This document shows, one piece after another, positions 37,416 to 46,425 of a stretch of 64,000 nt of DNA. Position 1 is the stretch's first letter. Each line of letters opens with the position of its first letter. A program made the translations under genes and the position numbers. The notes beneath the pieces are model-generated. The model ran no database searches and was not told the origin of the DNA. It was given only the letters and a program-made list of their open reading frames with translations. Origin of the DNA: Comamonas testosteroni (GTDB lineage Bacteria > Pseudomonadota > Gammaproteobacteria > Burkholderiales > Burkholderiaceae_C); contig NZ_CP129672.1 in NCBI RefSeq assembly GCF_030505195.1, positions 4,374,501 to 4,438,500 on the forward strand, read 5' to 3'.

Positions 37416-38273
37416 AGGGCAGCCTCTCCGACACCGGAAAACCCGTCGGGGGAGCTGCCATGGCTGCTTCCCATGGGTGCGCCCCAATGGAGGCGTGGCC
37501 TGTGGACCGTGGCCCAGCCTTGTCTGACGCAGGCACAGCACACGCCCCGCTTCCTGTTTCAGGATGCGACTGTGCTGCTCATTGCGGCGGGGCGACTGGA
37601 CCTTGACAGCAGCATCGACCGGATCGCAGTGCAAGCCTGTACATCTTTGCTGCTCGTCGAGGCCAATGCCTGCGCAGATCTGATCAAAACACCTGGAGGC
37701 ATGGAGCAGCGTTTTCGCTCGATCTTTCTGACGCTGTCGCCAGAACTGCTTGCCGCTTTTCGCCGGGGACGCGCCATGGAGTCCGAGACTTTGCACGCGT
37801 CTGCATCCTTTCGGAAGATTCCCTTGGACGCCGACCTCGGATCCTCGCTACAGCATGTGCTTGCGAGTGCAGGAGCCCGGCCGGTCAGCGACGAGCGCCT
37901 TCGATACCGGGCCATGGACTTTCTGGCGGCACTGGCCGAGCGCGGCTTCACGTTCAGGCCACCCGTGCCACAGGGTATGTCCGGGCGGCTGCGCACCCTG
38001 ATTGGCGAAGCACCCGGCCAGCATTGGACTGCACAGACTGCAGGAAAGGCGCTTGCCGTCAGCGAGGCCACGCTGCGCCGCCGCCTGGCGGTTGAACAGG
38101 CGCGGTTTGAGGAGGTGCTCAGGGATGTGCGCATGCTTCACGCCATGATGCTGGTGCAAACCACATCGCTGAGTGTCCTGGAGATTGCCCAGGCATGTGG
38201 GTACAGGTCACGCGCCCGCTTTGCCGAACGTTTCCGCGCGCGCTTTGGATATCTGCCGTCGGCAGTCCGCTGA
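37344..38273 (+). CDS. AraC-type regulator with N-terminal Met-Ala repeat
   Basis: A 309-residue protein. Residues 1-24 are (MA)12 encoded by the hexanucleotide array; a variable region follows, and the C-terminal 90 or so residues hold the AraC double HTH (AVSEATLRRRLAVE, then SVLEIAQACGYRSRARFAERF with a GYLPSAVR end). AGGAAAAG lies 6-13 bases before the first ATG, overlapping the PEBP stop, so translation may be coupled. Changes in repeat number would keep the frame but alter the N-terminus and start spacing. A start at the Met near 37470 is also possible, in which case the repeat is leader. Confidence 0.8.
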   Translation: MAMAMAMAMAMAMAMAMAMAMAMARAASPTPENPSGELPWLLPMGAPQWRRGLWTVAQPCLTQAQHTPRFLFQDATVLLIAAGRLDLDSSIDRIAVQACTSLLLVEANACADLIKTPGGMEQRFRSIFLTLSPELLAAFRRGRAMESETLHASASFRKIPLDADLGSSLQHVLASAGARPVSDERLRYRAMDFLAALAERGFTFRPPVPQGMSGRLRTLIGEAPGQHWTAQTAGKALAVSEATLRRRLAVEQARFEEVLRDVRMLHAMMLVQTTSLSVLEIAQACGYRSRARFAERFRARFGYLPSAVR

Positions 38274-38489
38274 TCTGCTGCCGGCAGCGTTGCCTAGAAG
38301 CCCGTGATGGGGCGGCTGCGCCGCTTCAGACGCTGAAACTGTGGCGCGGGCGGCGTTGCAAAAGGTCGGTGCATTCACCCACGTCACTGTGGCGCGAGTC
38401 GATAGGGCGTGATTCGATGCAAGCCCGCCAGTGGCGGCGGCATGTTGTCGGGCGGGACGGCGTGTTCCGGCGCTGCGAGCGTCGCCGGC

Positions 38490-39308
38490 TCAATCCTCGT
38501 TCGGTATCAGTGTTCCCCATACCGGCAGCTGTGCGCCTGGCGGTGCCGGGCCGTCATAGGCGGGTTGCACCTCAATCGCGGGCTTGCCCGCCTGGCAATC
38601 GATGAACCCCCATTGACTGGGACGGTAGCGCGCCTCGGGGCCGTCAGGGGCTCCGACCAGAAACTCGGCCTGGATGTCATAGTCGATCAAGGGCACATGC
38701 AGGCTGGCGATATCGCCCTTGCGGCATTCCAGATAGGGGCGCTTCGGGTCGACCACCCAGTCGCCATAACCTGGCTGAGCGTCGGGATCGAAGTGGAATA
38801 CCGGGCCGAGGCGCTGGTCGCGGGCCAGCTCCAACGCGCCGTTGCCGATGGCGCTGACCCAGGCGCCAGCGATCTGGACCGGCTGCGTAAAGCGCGCCGC
38901 ACTCAGTCCTCGCAGACCCAGCGGTCGCTGGCGCTCGCCGTTGTCAAAGGCGTCGTAGCGATTGATCAGGGTGCCTTTGGGAAATAGCAGCTCTCCATAG
39001 CGGAAGTCCTCGGGCAGCACAAAGCGCTGCCGGCTCTCGCGATAGTGGGCCCGCAGCGTCACGGCCTCTTCAATCTGCACCAGCTTGCGCGCCAGCACCA
39101 GGCCCCATAGATCGCCGGCCAGCGCCAATATCGCCATCACCACGACGAACCAGTGCCAGAACGGCGGGCGTTCAGAGGCGGGTGTGTGCCTATGGCGCAG
39201 CCACCACAACAGCCCGCGCAGCAACAGCCACAGGCTCAGGCCGGCTGCCACCCAGGGGGCGAGCAGCAGCAGCAACATGGGTAGGGTGAAAAGAGGTCCA
39301 GGAATCAT
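38490..39308 (-). CDS. Uncharacterised membrane-anchored protein
   Basis: A 272-residue protein of no family I recognise. Two membrane helices are visible near the N-terminus (about 7-36 and 49-70), leaving about 200 residues likely periplasmic with several Tyr, Pro and Asp. FRYGELLFPKGTLINRYDAF and SQWGFIDCQAGKPA stand out as possibly conserved. It is transcribed away from the GlxA-type gene. No functional clue from neighbours. Confidence 0.65.
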   Translation of the reverse strand: MIPGPLFTLPMLLLLLAPWVAAGLSLWLLLRGLLWWLRHRHTPASERPPFWHWFVVVMAILALAGDLWGLVLARKLVQIEEAVTLRAHYRESRQRFVLPEDFRYGELLFPKGTLINRYDAFDNGERQRPLGLRGLSAARFTQPVQIAGAWVSAIGNGALELARDQRLGPVFHFDPDAQPGYGDWVVDPKRPYLECRKGDIASLHVPLIDYDIQAEFLVGAPDGPEARYRPSQWGFIDCQAGKPAIEVQPAYDGPAPPGAQLPVWGTLIPNED

Positions 39309-39457
39309 GGGCAGAAAAAGGGGCAGAAGCCCCGGACTTTAGCAGTGGATGCACCTGCCAGAACCAGGTGCCGAGAGGGCTTGCGTATAGTCGGGGCTTG
39401 TGCGCTGCAAGTGCCTGCAGCGCTGGTTGTATATGCTCGAACTGCTCTGATTTTTGT

Positions 39458-40480
39458 ATGGAACACCATCACGCTGGCGCCCACCGCGTCGATCTGGTTG
39501 TCTACCCCGGCTTCAAGGCGCTGGAGGCCATAGGTCCGATGTCCGTTTTTGACTATGCCAATGTGCATCTGCGGCACAAAGGCCTGCCTGACGGATATGC
39601 GGTGCGGGTGGTGGCGTCGCATGCCGGTCTTGTGCCTTCGGATACCTTGATGGGCTTGCAGGCCAGCCATACTCTGGCGCAGGTCGAGGCCGAGGGCACG
39701 GGCTGCACGGTGCTGCTGGTGGGCGCACGCCATATCGAGCAGGTGCTGGCGGCTTCGCCTGAGCTGGTGGACTGGGTGGCGCGAGTGGCTCCCGGGGTCG
39801 GGCGCCTGATCGCGCTGTGCAGCGGCAGTTTCTTTCTGGCGGCAGCCGGTCTGCTCGATGATCGCCGCGCGGCCACGCACTGGAGCGTGGCGGGGGCGCT
39901 GGCCCAGCGTTATCCGCGGGTGCAGGTGGATGCCGATGCGATCTATGTGTGCGACGAAATCAAGGACAGCGACGGCATGCGTCAGCTCTGGACTTCTGCC
40001 GGCGTCACGGCCGGCATTGATCTGGCGCTGGCGGTGGTGGAGCATGATTTCGGCCATGCGCTGGCGCTGCAGGTGGCACGCGACCTGGTCATGTATCTCA
40101 AACGCCCGGGCGGTCAGTCGCAGTTCAGCGTATCCCTGGCCGCGCAGGCTACGCAGCACAGCGCAGTGCAGGCCGCCCAGCAGTGGGTGCTGGAGCATCT
40201 GGACCAGCCCATGCCGCTGGCGCTGCTGGCGGGCAAGGCGGCGATGAGCGAGCGCAACTTTCGCCGCGTCTTTCAGCAGGAGACCGGCTGCAGTCCCAGC
40301 AGCTTTGTGGAAAACGCTCGCCTGGAGCGGGCCAAGCAGCTGCTGGAGAACCTGGGCTCTGTGCCCCTCAAGACCGTGGCCGCCAAGGTCGGGTTGGGTT
40401 CGGAGCAGGCGCTGAGACATCTGTTCGTGCGCAAGCTGGGTATCACACCTGTCGCTTACCGGGAGCGGTTCGGTGATTGA
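39458..40480 (+). CDS. GlxA-type transcriptional regulator (DJ-1/PfpI + AraC HTH)
   Basis: A 340-residue two-domain regulator. The N-terminal 190 residues form a DJ-1/PfpI amidotransferase-like domain; its nucleophile position reads IALCSGSFFLAAAG. The C-terminal part has two HTH motifs (LALLAGKAAMSERNFRRVF and LKTVAAKVGLGSEQALRHLF). Relatives (GlxA, GbdR, CdhR) sense small nitrogen or carbon metabolites. The ATG at 39458 lacks a clear ribosome-binding site but is the first Met before the conserved domain. Confidence 0.85.
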   Translation: MEHHHAGAHRVDLVVYPGFKALEAIGPMSVFDYANVHLRHKGLPDGYAVRVVASHAGLVPSDTLMGLQASHTLAQVEAEGTGCTVLLVGARHIEQVLAASPELVDWVARVAPGVGRLIALCSGSFFLAAAGLLDDRRAATHWSVAGALAQRYPRVQVDADAIYVCDEIKDSDGMRQLWTSAGVTAGIDLALAVVEHDFGHALALQVARDLVMYLKRPGGQSQFSVSLAAQATQHSAVQAAQQWVLEHLDQPMPLALLAGKAAMSERNFRRVFQQETGCSPSSFVENARLERAKQLLENLGSVPLKTVAAKVGLGSEQALRHLFVRKLGITPVAYRERFGD

Positions 40481-40499
40481 GGGCCGGTGCTGAAGCTGA

Positions 40500-41483
40500 T
40501 CAGGCGTTGACGCCCTTCATGCCTTCTTCGCTGTAGCGGGCACCGGCCACAGGTGTTTTTAGCTGCAACTGCTCAAGTGCGGTCAGCTCCTGCGCTTCCA
40601 GATGGATCTGCAGCGCTTGCAGGTTATCAGCCAGATGGGCAATACGTGTGGTTCCGGGAATGGGAACGATATCCTCGCCCTGTGCCAGCAACCATGCGAG
40701 CGCAATCTGCGCGGGGCTGCAATGTCTGCGCTGGGCGATGGTGATGACGGCATCCACCAGCGCACGGTTGGCATCAATGTTCTGAGCCTGAAAGCGCGGC
40801 AAGTTGAGGCGAAAGTCTCCTTCCGCCTGTGGTGTCTGATGCTGGAAACGACCCGTCAAAAAGCCCCGTCCAAGCGGAGAGTAGGGCACTAGGCCGATGC
40901 CCAGTTCACGGCAGGTGGGCAGCACCTCGACTTCCACATCGCGGGTGAACAGCGAATATTCGGTTTGCACGGCAGTGACAGGGTGTACTGCATGGGCGCG
41001 GCGTAGTGTGGCGGCGCTGACTTCGCTCAGGCCGATATGGGCGATCTTGCCTTCCTGTACAAGGCGGGCCAGCTCCTGCATGGTGTCTTCGATGGCCTGC
41101 TCAGAGTTGATGCGGTGCACATAGAAGAGGTCAATCTGCTCCACACCGAGACGCTGCAGGGATGCCTCGCAACTGGCCCTTGCATAGGCTGGACTGCTAT
41201 CAATGCTGCGCGTGTAGTCGCCCTGCTTGCGCACAATGCCAAATTTAGTAGCGATTTTCACGCGTTGCGAGCGACCACGCAGAAATTGCGCCAGCAGCTC
41301 TTCGTTGTGGTGATGGCCATAGCCGTCAGCGGTGTCGAAAAAATTCACGCCATGATCCACGGCCCAGTTCAGAGTCTGCAAAGACTGTTCATCGTCGCGG
41401 GGCCCATAGAACTCACTCATGCCCATGCAGCCCAGCCCCAATGCGGAGACTTGCAAGCTGCGACCCAAGGTTTTCAATTGCAT
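40500..41483 (-). CDS. Aldo/keto reductase
   Basis: A 327-residue TIM-barrel NADPH-dependent reductase of the YajO/Tas-like AKR group. The catalytic tetrad reads D50, Y55, K80 and H123, all present (FFDTADGYG, KIATKFG, FYVHRI). It probably reduces a small aldehyde or ketone; the substrate is unknown. It is divergent from a LysR gene with inverted repeats between, so the LysR protein is its likely regulator. Confidence 0.88.
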   Translation of the reverse strand: MQLKTLGRSLQVSALGLGCMGMSEFYGPRDDEQSLQTLNWAVDHGVNFFDTADGYGHHHNEELLAQFLRGRSQRVKIATKFGIVRKQGDYTRSIDSSPAYARASCEASLQRLGVEQIDLFYVHRINSEQAIEDTMQELARLVQEGKIAHIGLSEVSAATLRRAHAVHPVTAVQTEYSLFTRDVEVEVLPTCRELGIGLVPYSPLGRGFLTGRFQHQTPQAEGDFRLNLPRFQAQNIDANRALVDAVITIAQRRHCSPAQIALAWLLAQGEDIVPIPGTTRIAHLADNLQALQIHLEAQELTALEQLQLKTPVAGARYSEEGMKGVNA

Positions 41484-41517
41484 AGATGACTTTCTGGTTT
41501 CAGAGAGCTGGCAGTAT

Positions 41518-41581
41518 CATTTTTCAAAATTGATATTCATAGAGGCTTTCTTGAAAAGTAATTTTCCATTTTTGAAAAATG
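41518..41581. promoter_or_regulatory. Inverted repeats between aldo/keto reductase and LysR genes
   Basis: CATTTTTCAAAA (41518-41529) is repeated inverted as TTTTGAAAAATG (41570-41581). The right copy is itself a palindrome, CATTTTT-G-AAAAATG (41567-41581), that overlaps the LysR ATG, and TTCTTGAAAAG lies between. This looks like a LysR binding region. Confidence 0.6.
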
Positions 41582-42487
41582 ACTGACTTTGATACCGCTG
41601 TGCAGTGGGATGACGCCCGCATCTTCCTTGCCGTGGCTCGTGGTGGCTCACTCAGTGCTGCAGCCCCGGTGCTGGGCCTGGGCATTGCGACAGTCTCGCG
41701 CCGCCTGCAACGGCTGGAGGAAGCATTGGGCGTGCCCTTGTTCAGCCGTCACCAAAGCGGCTACCGTCTAAGTGATGACGGTCAGGCTTTACTGGAGCGC
41801 GCACAGGCGCTGGAAAGTGCGGCTCATGCCTTTGGTGATCTGGCCCGCCAGCAGACGCTGGTGGCAGGCATTGTGCGCCTGGCCACAGCGGAAAATCTGG
41901 CCAACTCTCTCATCATGGATTCGCTGCCCCAATTGCTGGCCCAGTACCCGCAGCTGGAACTGGAAATTGTCAGCGGCGTGCAGGCGGTCAATCTGCACCG
42001 GCGTGATGCGGATATGGCGGTGCGCATGGTCAAACCCGAGGCGGGCAATGTCACGCTACGGCGTCTGGGCACACTGGGCATGGGCCTGTATGGTGCGCAG
42101 TCCTATGTGGCAAACCGGGCAGGCGGGCCTACCAGTCAGGTCTGGGAGCATGACCTCATGATTGGCTGGCCCGAGTCACATGCCCATCTACCCGCAGCGC
42201 AATGGATGCACAAAGTCTTGCGAGGCAAGCCTTGCCGCATGCTGGCCAATACCTTGACGGTGCAGCTGGCTGCAGTGGAGGCGGGCCTTGGGCTGGCGGT
42301 GCTGCCGCATTTTCTGGCCAGTCGCTCTGGCCTGGTCTGCCTGCAACCCGAACTGGGCGTGGATCAAACCATATGGCTGGTCATGCACAGCGATATGGCG
42401 CATTCCCGGCGCGTGCGCGCAGTGGCCGATCATCTGATTGCGCTGTTTGAACGCCATGCCCTGAGGCTGTCTCGGGCCAGCGCTTGA
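41579..42487 (+). CDS. LysR-type regulator
   Basis: A 302-residue LysR protein. The HTH GGSLSAAAPVLGLGIATVSR is at about residues 21-40, and the effector domain follows. An effector segment SGVQAVNLHRRDADMAVRM fits the group that controls reductases and oxidoreductases. It is divergent from the aldo/keto reductase and its ATG lies inside a palindrome, consistent with autorepression. It may also affect the GntP gene that follows 195 bases later on the same strand. Confidence 0.87.
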   Translation: MTDFDTAVQWDDARIFLAVARGGSLSAAAPVLGLGIATVSRRLQRLEEALGVPLFSRHQSGYRLSDDGQALLERAQALESAAHAFGDLARQQTLVAGIVRLATAENLANSLIMDSLPQLLAQYPQLELEIVSGVQAVNLHRRDADMAVRMVKPEAGNVTLRRLGTLGMGLYGAQSYVANRAGGPTSQVWEHDLMIGWPESHAHLPAAQWMHKVLRGKPCRMLANTLTVQLAAVEAGLGLAVLPHFLASRSGLVCLQPELGVDQTIWLVMHSDMAHSRRVRAVADHLIALFERHALRLSRASA

Positions 42488-42682
42488 AGTTTGATTTTGA
42501 GTGCCTGCTTACTCTTTGTGAAATCAAGTTGCAAGCGGCCCGGAGCTGATGGCTGGAGAGGATGGCTAATCAACTGCATGACAGGTGGCCAACCGGATCG
42601 GTAAACAGGCGTCGCGACCCAGCGCCGCTTTTTTGTCAGGCCAATCTTCTGCGCACTGGCAACCCATCAGCGACCCCAAATC

Positions 42683-44014
42683 ATGAGCAGTATTGCTATT
42701 TCATCCATTCTGGTGGTCCTCAGCATCGTGGCCATCATTTATCTCACGGCCAAACTCAAGGCCAACGTCTTTGGCGCGCTGTTTGCTGTGTCGCTGGCGC
42801 TGCTGGGTACCAACCTGCCCCTGCCCAAGGTGATTGATGCGCTCAAGACCGGCTTTGGCAATACGCTGGGCAGCATCTACTTTGTCATCATCTTTGGCGC
42901 GGCCATCGCTGTGTGCATGCAAAGAAGCGGCGGCGCGCTCAGCATTGCGACCCACATTATGAATCTTGCGGGCAAGCAAAACGCTCGCCCTGCCATGGCC
43001 TGGACGGGTTTCATCCCCGGTCTGACCATCTTCTGCGATACCGGCTACATCATCCTGAGCGGCATCGCGCGCAGCATCAGCGTCAGCTCCAAGGTACCCA
43101 TGCCGCTGATTGCCTCCATCCTGGGCTCATCGCTGTATGTCGTGCACTGCCTGGTGCCCACACACCCTGGTGCACTGGCTGCGGCCACCCAGCTCAATGC
43201 CAATCTGGGCCTGCTGGTGCTAGCGGGCGTGGTGTTTGCCATTCCCGGTCTGCTGGCTGCTTACTACTGGGCCTACTTGATGTGCAAGGGCAAGGACTAC
43301 GCGCCTTCCGAGCCTGAAGAGACCGAGCAGCAATCCACTGCCCACCTGCCTTCGTTCGGCTTTTCGCTGCTGCCCGTGGTGCTGCCGCTGCTGCTGATTT
43401 CGATTTCCACGCTGCTGACCACGCTGGGCTACAAGGATGGTTTTGCCACCGTCTTCCACTTTCTGGGCAACCCCGTGATCGCGCTGCTGGCGGGCATGCT
43501 TTGCGGCATGTGGTTGCTGGCACGCAATGGCGGCAAGAGGGGGGACTTCAGCGCCGTGCTGGAAGATGCCATCGTCAAGGCTGGCCCCACACTGATCATC
43601 ACCGGCGTGGGCGGCATGTTTGGCGCCATCATCAAGGAAACCGGCGTGGGTGGTGCACTGGGCGAAGTGCTGGGCACTGCCTCGGTCGGCCTGCTCGTGC
43701 CATTCATCATTGCCGCGCTGCTCAAGACGGCGCAGGGCTCGTCCATCGTGGCTGCGCTGACAACGGCTGCCATCGTCGCCCCCAGCTTGGCCACCTTTGG
43801 TCTGGGCTCGGAAACCGGCCGCATCTTTGCCGTGCTGGCCATTGGTGCAGGCTCCATTGTGGCCTCGCACGCCAATGACTCCTACTTATGGGTGGTGACC
43901 AAGTTCTCGGGCATCAAGATGGAAGAGTCGCTGCGCGTCTTTACCTCGTCCACTCTGGTCATGGGTCTGGTCAGCTTTGCCTGTATCTGGGCTGCCAGCG
44001 CCGTGTTGCTGTAA
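42683..44014 (+). CDS. GntP-family permease, probably for glycerate or another sugar acid
   Basis: A 443-residue membrane protein with about 12 helices. GFIPGLTIFCDTGYIILSGI and HPGALAAATQLNANLGLLVLAG are GntP hallmarks. Substrates of the family are gluconate, glycerate, fructuronate and related acids. A glycerate kinase gene starts 18 bases after it, which points to D-glycerate. Because that kinase is broken here, the permease may be without its pathway. Confidence 0.87.
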   Translation: MSSIAISSILVVLSIVAIIYLTAKLKANVFGALFAVSLALLGTNLPLPKVIDALKTGFGNTLGSIYFVIIFGAAIAVCMQRSGGALSIATHIMNLAGKQNARPAMAWTGFIPGLTIFCDTGYIILSGIARSISVSSKVPMPLIASILGSSLYVVHCLVPTHPGALAAATQLNANLGLLVLAGVVFAIPGLLAAYYWAYLMCKGKDYAPSEPEETEQQSTAHLPSFGFSLLPVVLPLLLISISTLLTTLGYKDGFATVFHFLGNPVIALLAGMLCGMWLLARNGGKRGDFSAVLEDAIVKAGPTLIITGVGGMFGAIIKETGVGGALGEVLGTASVGLLVPFIIAALLKTAQGSSIVAALTTAAIVAPSLATFGLGSETGRIFAVLAIGAGSIVASHANDSYLWVVTKFSGIKMEESLRVFTSSTLVMGLVSFACIWAASAVLL

Positions 44015-44032
44015 ACGGGAGCAGACTGCATC

Positions 44033-45151
44033 ATGAAAATAGTGATTGCGCCTGACTCCTATAAGGAAAGTCTGTCGGCACTGGAAGTGACCACTCAGAT
44101 CGAGCTGAGCTTCAAGGAAATCTTTCCCGACGCCCAGTACCTCAAAGTACCCATGGCCGACGGCGGAGAAGGCACGGTGCAGGCCATGGTTGAAGCCACG
44201 CAAGGCCGCAGTGTGGACGTTGAAGTGACGGCCCCGCTGGGCGAACGCATTACCAGTTTCTACGGCCTGACGGGCGATGGCCGCCGCCAGTGGTCTTGCC
44301 CTGGTGCCGCCTGCCCAGCGCGACCCGCGTGTGACTACCAGCTTTGGCACGGGTGAACTCATTACTGCAGCCCTCAACGCCGGTGCACGCTACTTGATTC
44401 TGGGCATTGGCGGTAGTGCCACGAACGATGGCGGTGCCGGCATGCTGCAGGCCCTGGGCGTGCGGCTGCTCGATGCACAAGGCCAGGACATCGCCTGTGG
44501 CGGCGCGCCGCTGGCGCAACTGGCACGCATCGACACCACCGTCTGGATGCGCGACTGGCCGAATGCCAGATTGAAGTGGCCTGCGATGTGGACAATCCGC
44601 TGACAGGCCCGCGCGGCGCATCGGCCATCTTTGGTCCGCAAAAGGTGCAAGCGCTGAAGTCGTGCAGCAGCTCGACGCGGCGCTCAAGCACTTTGCGCAA
44701 ATCATCGAACACGACTTGGGGGTGCAGGCCCGATACTGTTGCGGGCGCAGGAGCAGCAGGCGGCATGGGTGCGGCCATACTGGCTTTCCTCAAAGGCCAG
44801 TTGCGCCCCGGCTGCGAAATCATTGCCCGCGCCGTGGACCTGGACGCCGCCGTGCGTGACGCCGATCTGATCATTACCGGCGAAGGCCATATCGACCAGC
44901 AGACCATTTTTGGCAAGACCCCGTTTGGTGTGGGCTCGGTCGCCAAGCTGCATGGCAAGCCCGTCATTGGCATCGCTGGTGGTCTGGGCACCAACGCCCA
45001 TGTGGTCCATGACCATGGCATTGACGCCATCTTCAGCGTGCTCAGCCGCATCTGTAGCATCGACGATGCGCTGAAAGAGGCCGAGCACAATGTGCGCAGC
45101 GCCGCCCGCAATGTGGCCGCTGTGCTGGCCATGGGGCGAAACCTAGCCTGA
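44033..45151 (+). pseudogene. Glycerate kinase, disrupted by four frame changes
   Basis: Homology to GarK/GlxK-type glycerate kinase runs the full length but in changing frames. From 44033 the start [19 protein letters not shown] is normal. Lesion 1 at about 44277 looks like a deletion (size 2 modulo 3, about 23 bases) between two copies of ATGGCCGC, removing a TAVIE-like part before MAAASG. Lesion 2 is a missing base near 44541, restoring LDARLAE. Lesion 3 is one A lost in the run near 44640 before GTGCAAGC. Lesion 4 is one extra C near 44732. The remainder to 45151 reads normally (DTVAGAGAAGGMGAA). Each shift is consistent with the next frame. It could be a true pseudogene or a patch of base-calling errors. 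Confidence 0.85.
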
Positions 45152-45171
45152 TGGGGCTTTGCTCCAAAACA

Positions 45172-45201
45172 CAAAACCCCGGTCAGTGATGGCCGGGGTT
45201 T
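45172..45201. terminator. Bidirectional terminator
   Basis: CAAAACCCCGG pairs with CCGGGGTTTG around a short loop. It lies between the convergent glycerate kinase and XRE-type genes. Confidence 0.82.
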
Positions 45202-45215
45202 GTGCTTTTGAAACT

Positions 45216-45671
45216 TCAGAACAGAGGGCTTTTGAAGAAATCCAGAGCGGCCTTGGCGGCCGCAAAATTGCGCTCGATCTGAGCCTGTTGCTCATCGTGG
45301 TTCGCGGTCTTGATGGCAGGCTCGGCGGCGGATTTGGCCCTCTTTGGCGCCGCAGCTCTTTTTCTGTCGAGGCAGGGGGCATCCAAGCGGGAGGCGGGTG
45401 CCAGCGTTGGAGCCTTGGGGGCGAGCAGCCGGGTCAGATCCAGCTCGGGATTGAGCTGCCACAGGCAGGACACATAGGTCGCCATGGCAACGGCCGGGTC
45501 GCCGCGCTCTATGCGTGCCATGGTGGGCTGGGAAATACCCAGCCGCTGTGCCCACTGCGTCTGTGTTTCGCCCCGGCTCTTGCGCTGGGCCACGATGTGC
45601 TGGGCCAGCTGCGTTATCTGCAAAAGAATGGCGGGCGGAAACTCGGCGGGGCTGGTGTTCTGGCGAGGCAT
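45216..45671 (-). CDS. XRE-family helix-turn-helix protein
   Basis: A 151-residue protein with an N-terminal Cro/C1-type HTH (ETQTQWAQRLGISQPTMARI) and a C-terminal region rich in Ala, Lys and Gln ending in a helix (IERNFAAAKAALDFF). It resembles HipB- or antitoxin-like regulators, but no toxin gene is adjacent, so a stand-alone regulator is more likely. The next genes are on the opposite strand. Confidence 0.75.
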   Translation of the reverse strand: MPRQNTSPAEFPPAILLQITQLAQHIVAQRKSRGETQTQWAQRLGISQPTMARIERGDPAVAMATYVSCLWQLNPELDLTRLLAPKAPTLAPASRLDAPCLDRKRAAAPKRAKSAAEPAIKTANHDEQQAQIERNFAAAKAALDFFKSPLF

Positions 45672-45824
45672 ATGCCAATGGTAGGCAGATTTGGGGAGTG
45701 CTCAGGGCAAACAGGGCGCTCTTTGCATTGAGTCAGCAGTTTTCTTGACTGTCCTACGAAGAGGGCAGATCAAGTCTGCAAGTATGGACGGCGATGGATC
45801 GTCAACACGGTCCTGGAGTTGCTC

Positions 45825-46334
45825 ATGAAGTTTGTTCACTGGCTCTACACCCTGACCCATTCGCTGATTGCCCTGCTGTTCGGCCTGGCCGCGTTGTGCC
45901 TGATCTGGATGGCCGTCACCAAGGCCTGGGCCGTGATTGCTGCCGGCCTGGAGCCGGAGGCCACGCTGCATGTGGTGGAGGCGCTTGGTATTCTGGCCTC
46001 AGGCGTGGTGGCCCTGCAGATTTCCCAGACCGTGGTTGAAGAAGAGGTGGTGCGCGACGCCCATATCAGCGGCCCGACAAGAGTGCGTCGCTTTCTCTCT
46101 CGCTTTATGGTGGTACTGGTGGTCGCCCTGGCCATCGAGGGGCTGGTTGCCACTTTCAAGGCCCAGGAGCAGCCCGAGAAGCTGCTGTATTCCGCTGCCC
46201 TGGTAGTTGCCGTCGGCATGCTCATGGTCGGCTGGGGGGTGTTTGTTCACCTGAATCGTTCGGCGGAGGAGTTGGAGCCCGAGGCCATGGAGGAGGCCAA
46301 GAGCGAGGACCGCAAGGTCAGCAACGACCACTGA
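45825..46334 (+). CDS. Uncharacterised four-helix membrane protein
   Basis: A 169-residue protein of no recognised family. Four hydrophobic helices are visible (about 11-32, 48-70, 87-106 and 119-142) and the C-terminal 25 residues are highly charged and cytoplasmic (EELEPEAMEEAKSED). The ATG at 45825 has GGAG 6 bases upstream. It is convergent with the large helicase-nuclease gene; a bidirectional terminator separates them, so no joint function is implied. Confidence 0.65.
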   Translation: MKFVHWLYTLTHSLIALLFGLAALCLIWMAVTKAWAVIAAGLEPEATLHVVEALGILASGVVALQISQTVVEEEVVRDAHISGPTRVRRFLSRFMVVLVVALAIEGLVATFKAQEQPEKLLYSAALVVAVGMLMVGWGVFVHLNRSAEELEPEAMEEAKSEDRKVSNDH

Positions 46335-46370
46335 CGCAGAGCGTGGTGCAGGCATGTGGCCTGGTGCCAT

Positions 46371-46402
46371 GAAAACGCCCTGAATTTCTTCAGGGCGTTT
46401 TC
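46371..46402. terminator. Bidirectional terminator
   Basis: GAAAACGCCCTGAA pairs perfectly with TTCAGGGCGTTTTC around TTTC. It ends both the membrane protein gene and the helicase gene. Confidence 0.93.
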
Positions 46403-46425
46403 ATTGGTGACTCAAGACTCGGGGC

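Noticed and set aside
42488..42540. A fourth copy of the dispersed intergenic repeat
   Set aside because: There is a TTGATTT/AAATCAA pairing here but none of the GCGC or AGCAGC words, so it was not counted.
45216..45671. Toxin-antitoxin module with the XRE-type gene as antitoxin
   Set aside because: No toxin-like partner lies next to it; the neighbouring genes are a pseudogene kinase and a membrane protein, both on the other strand.
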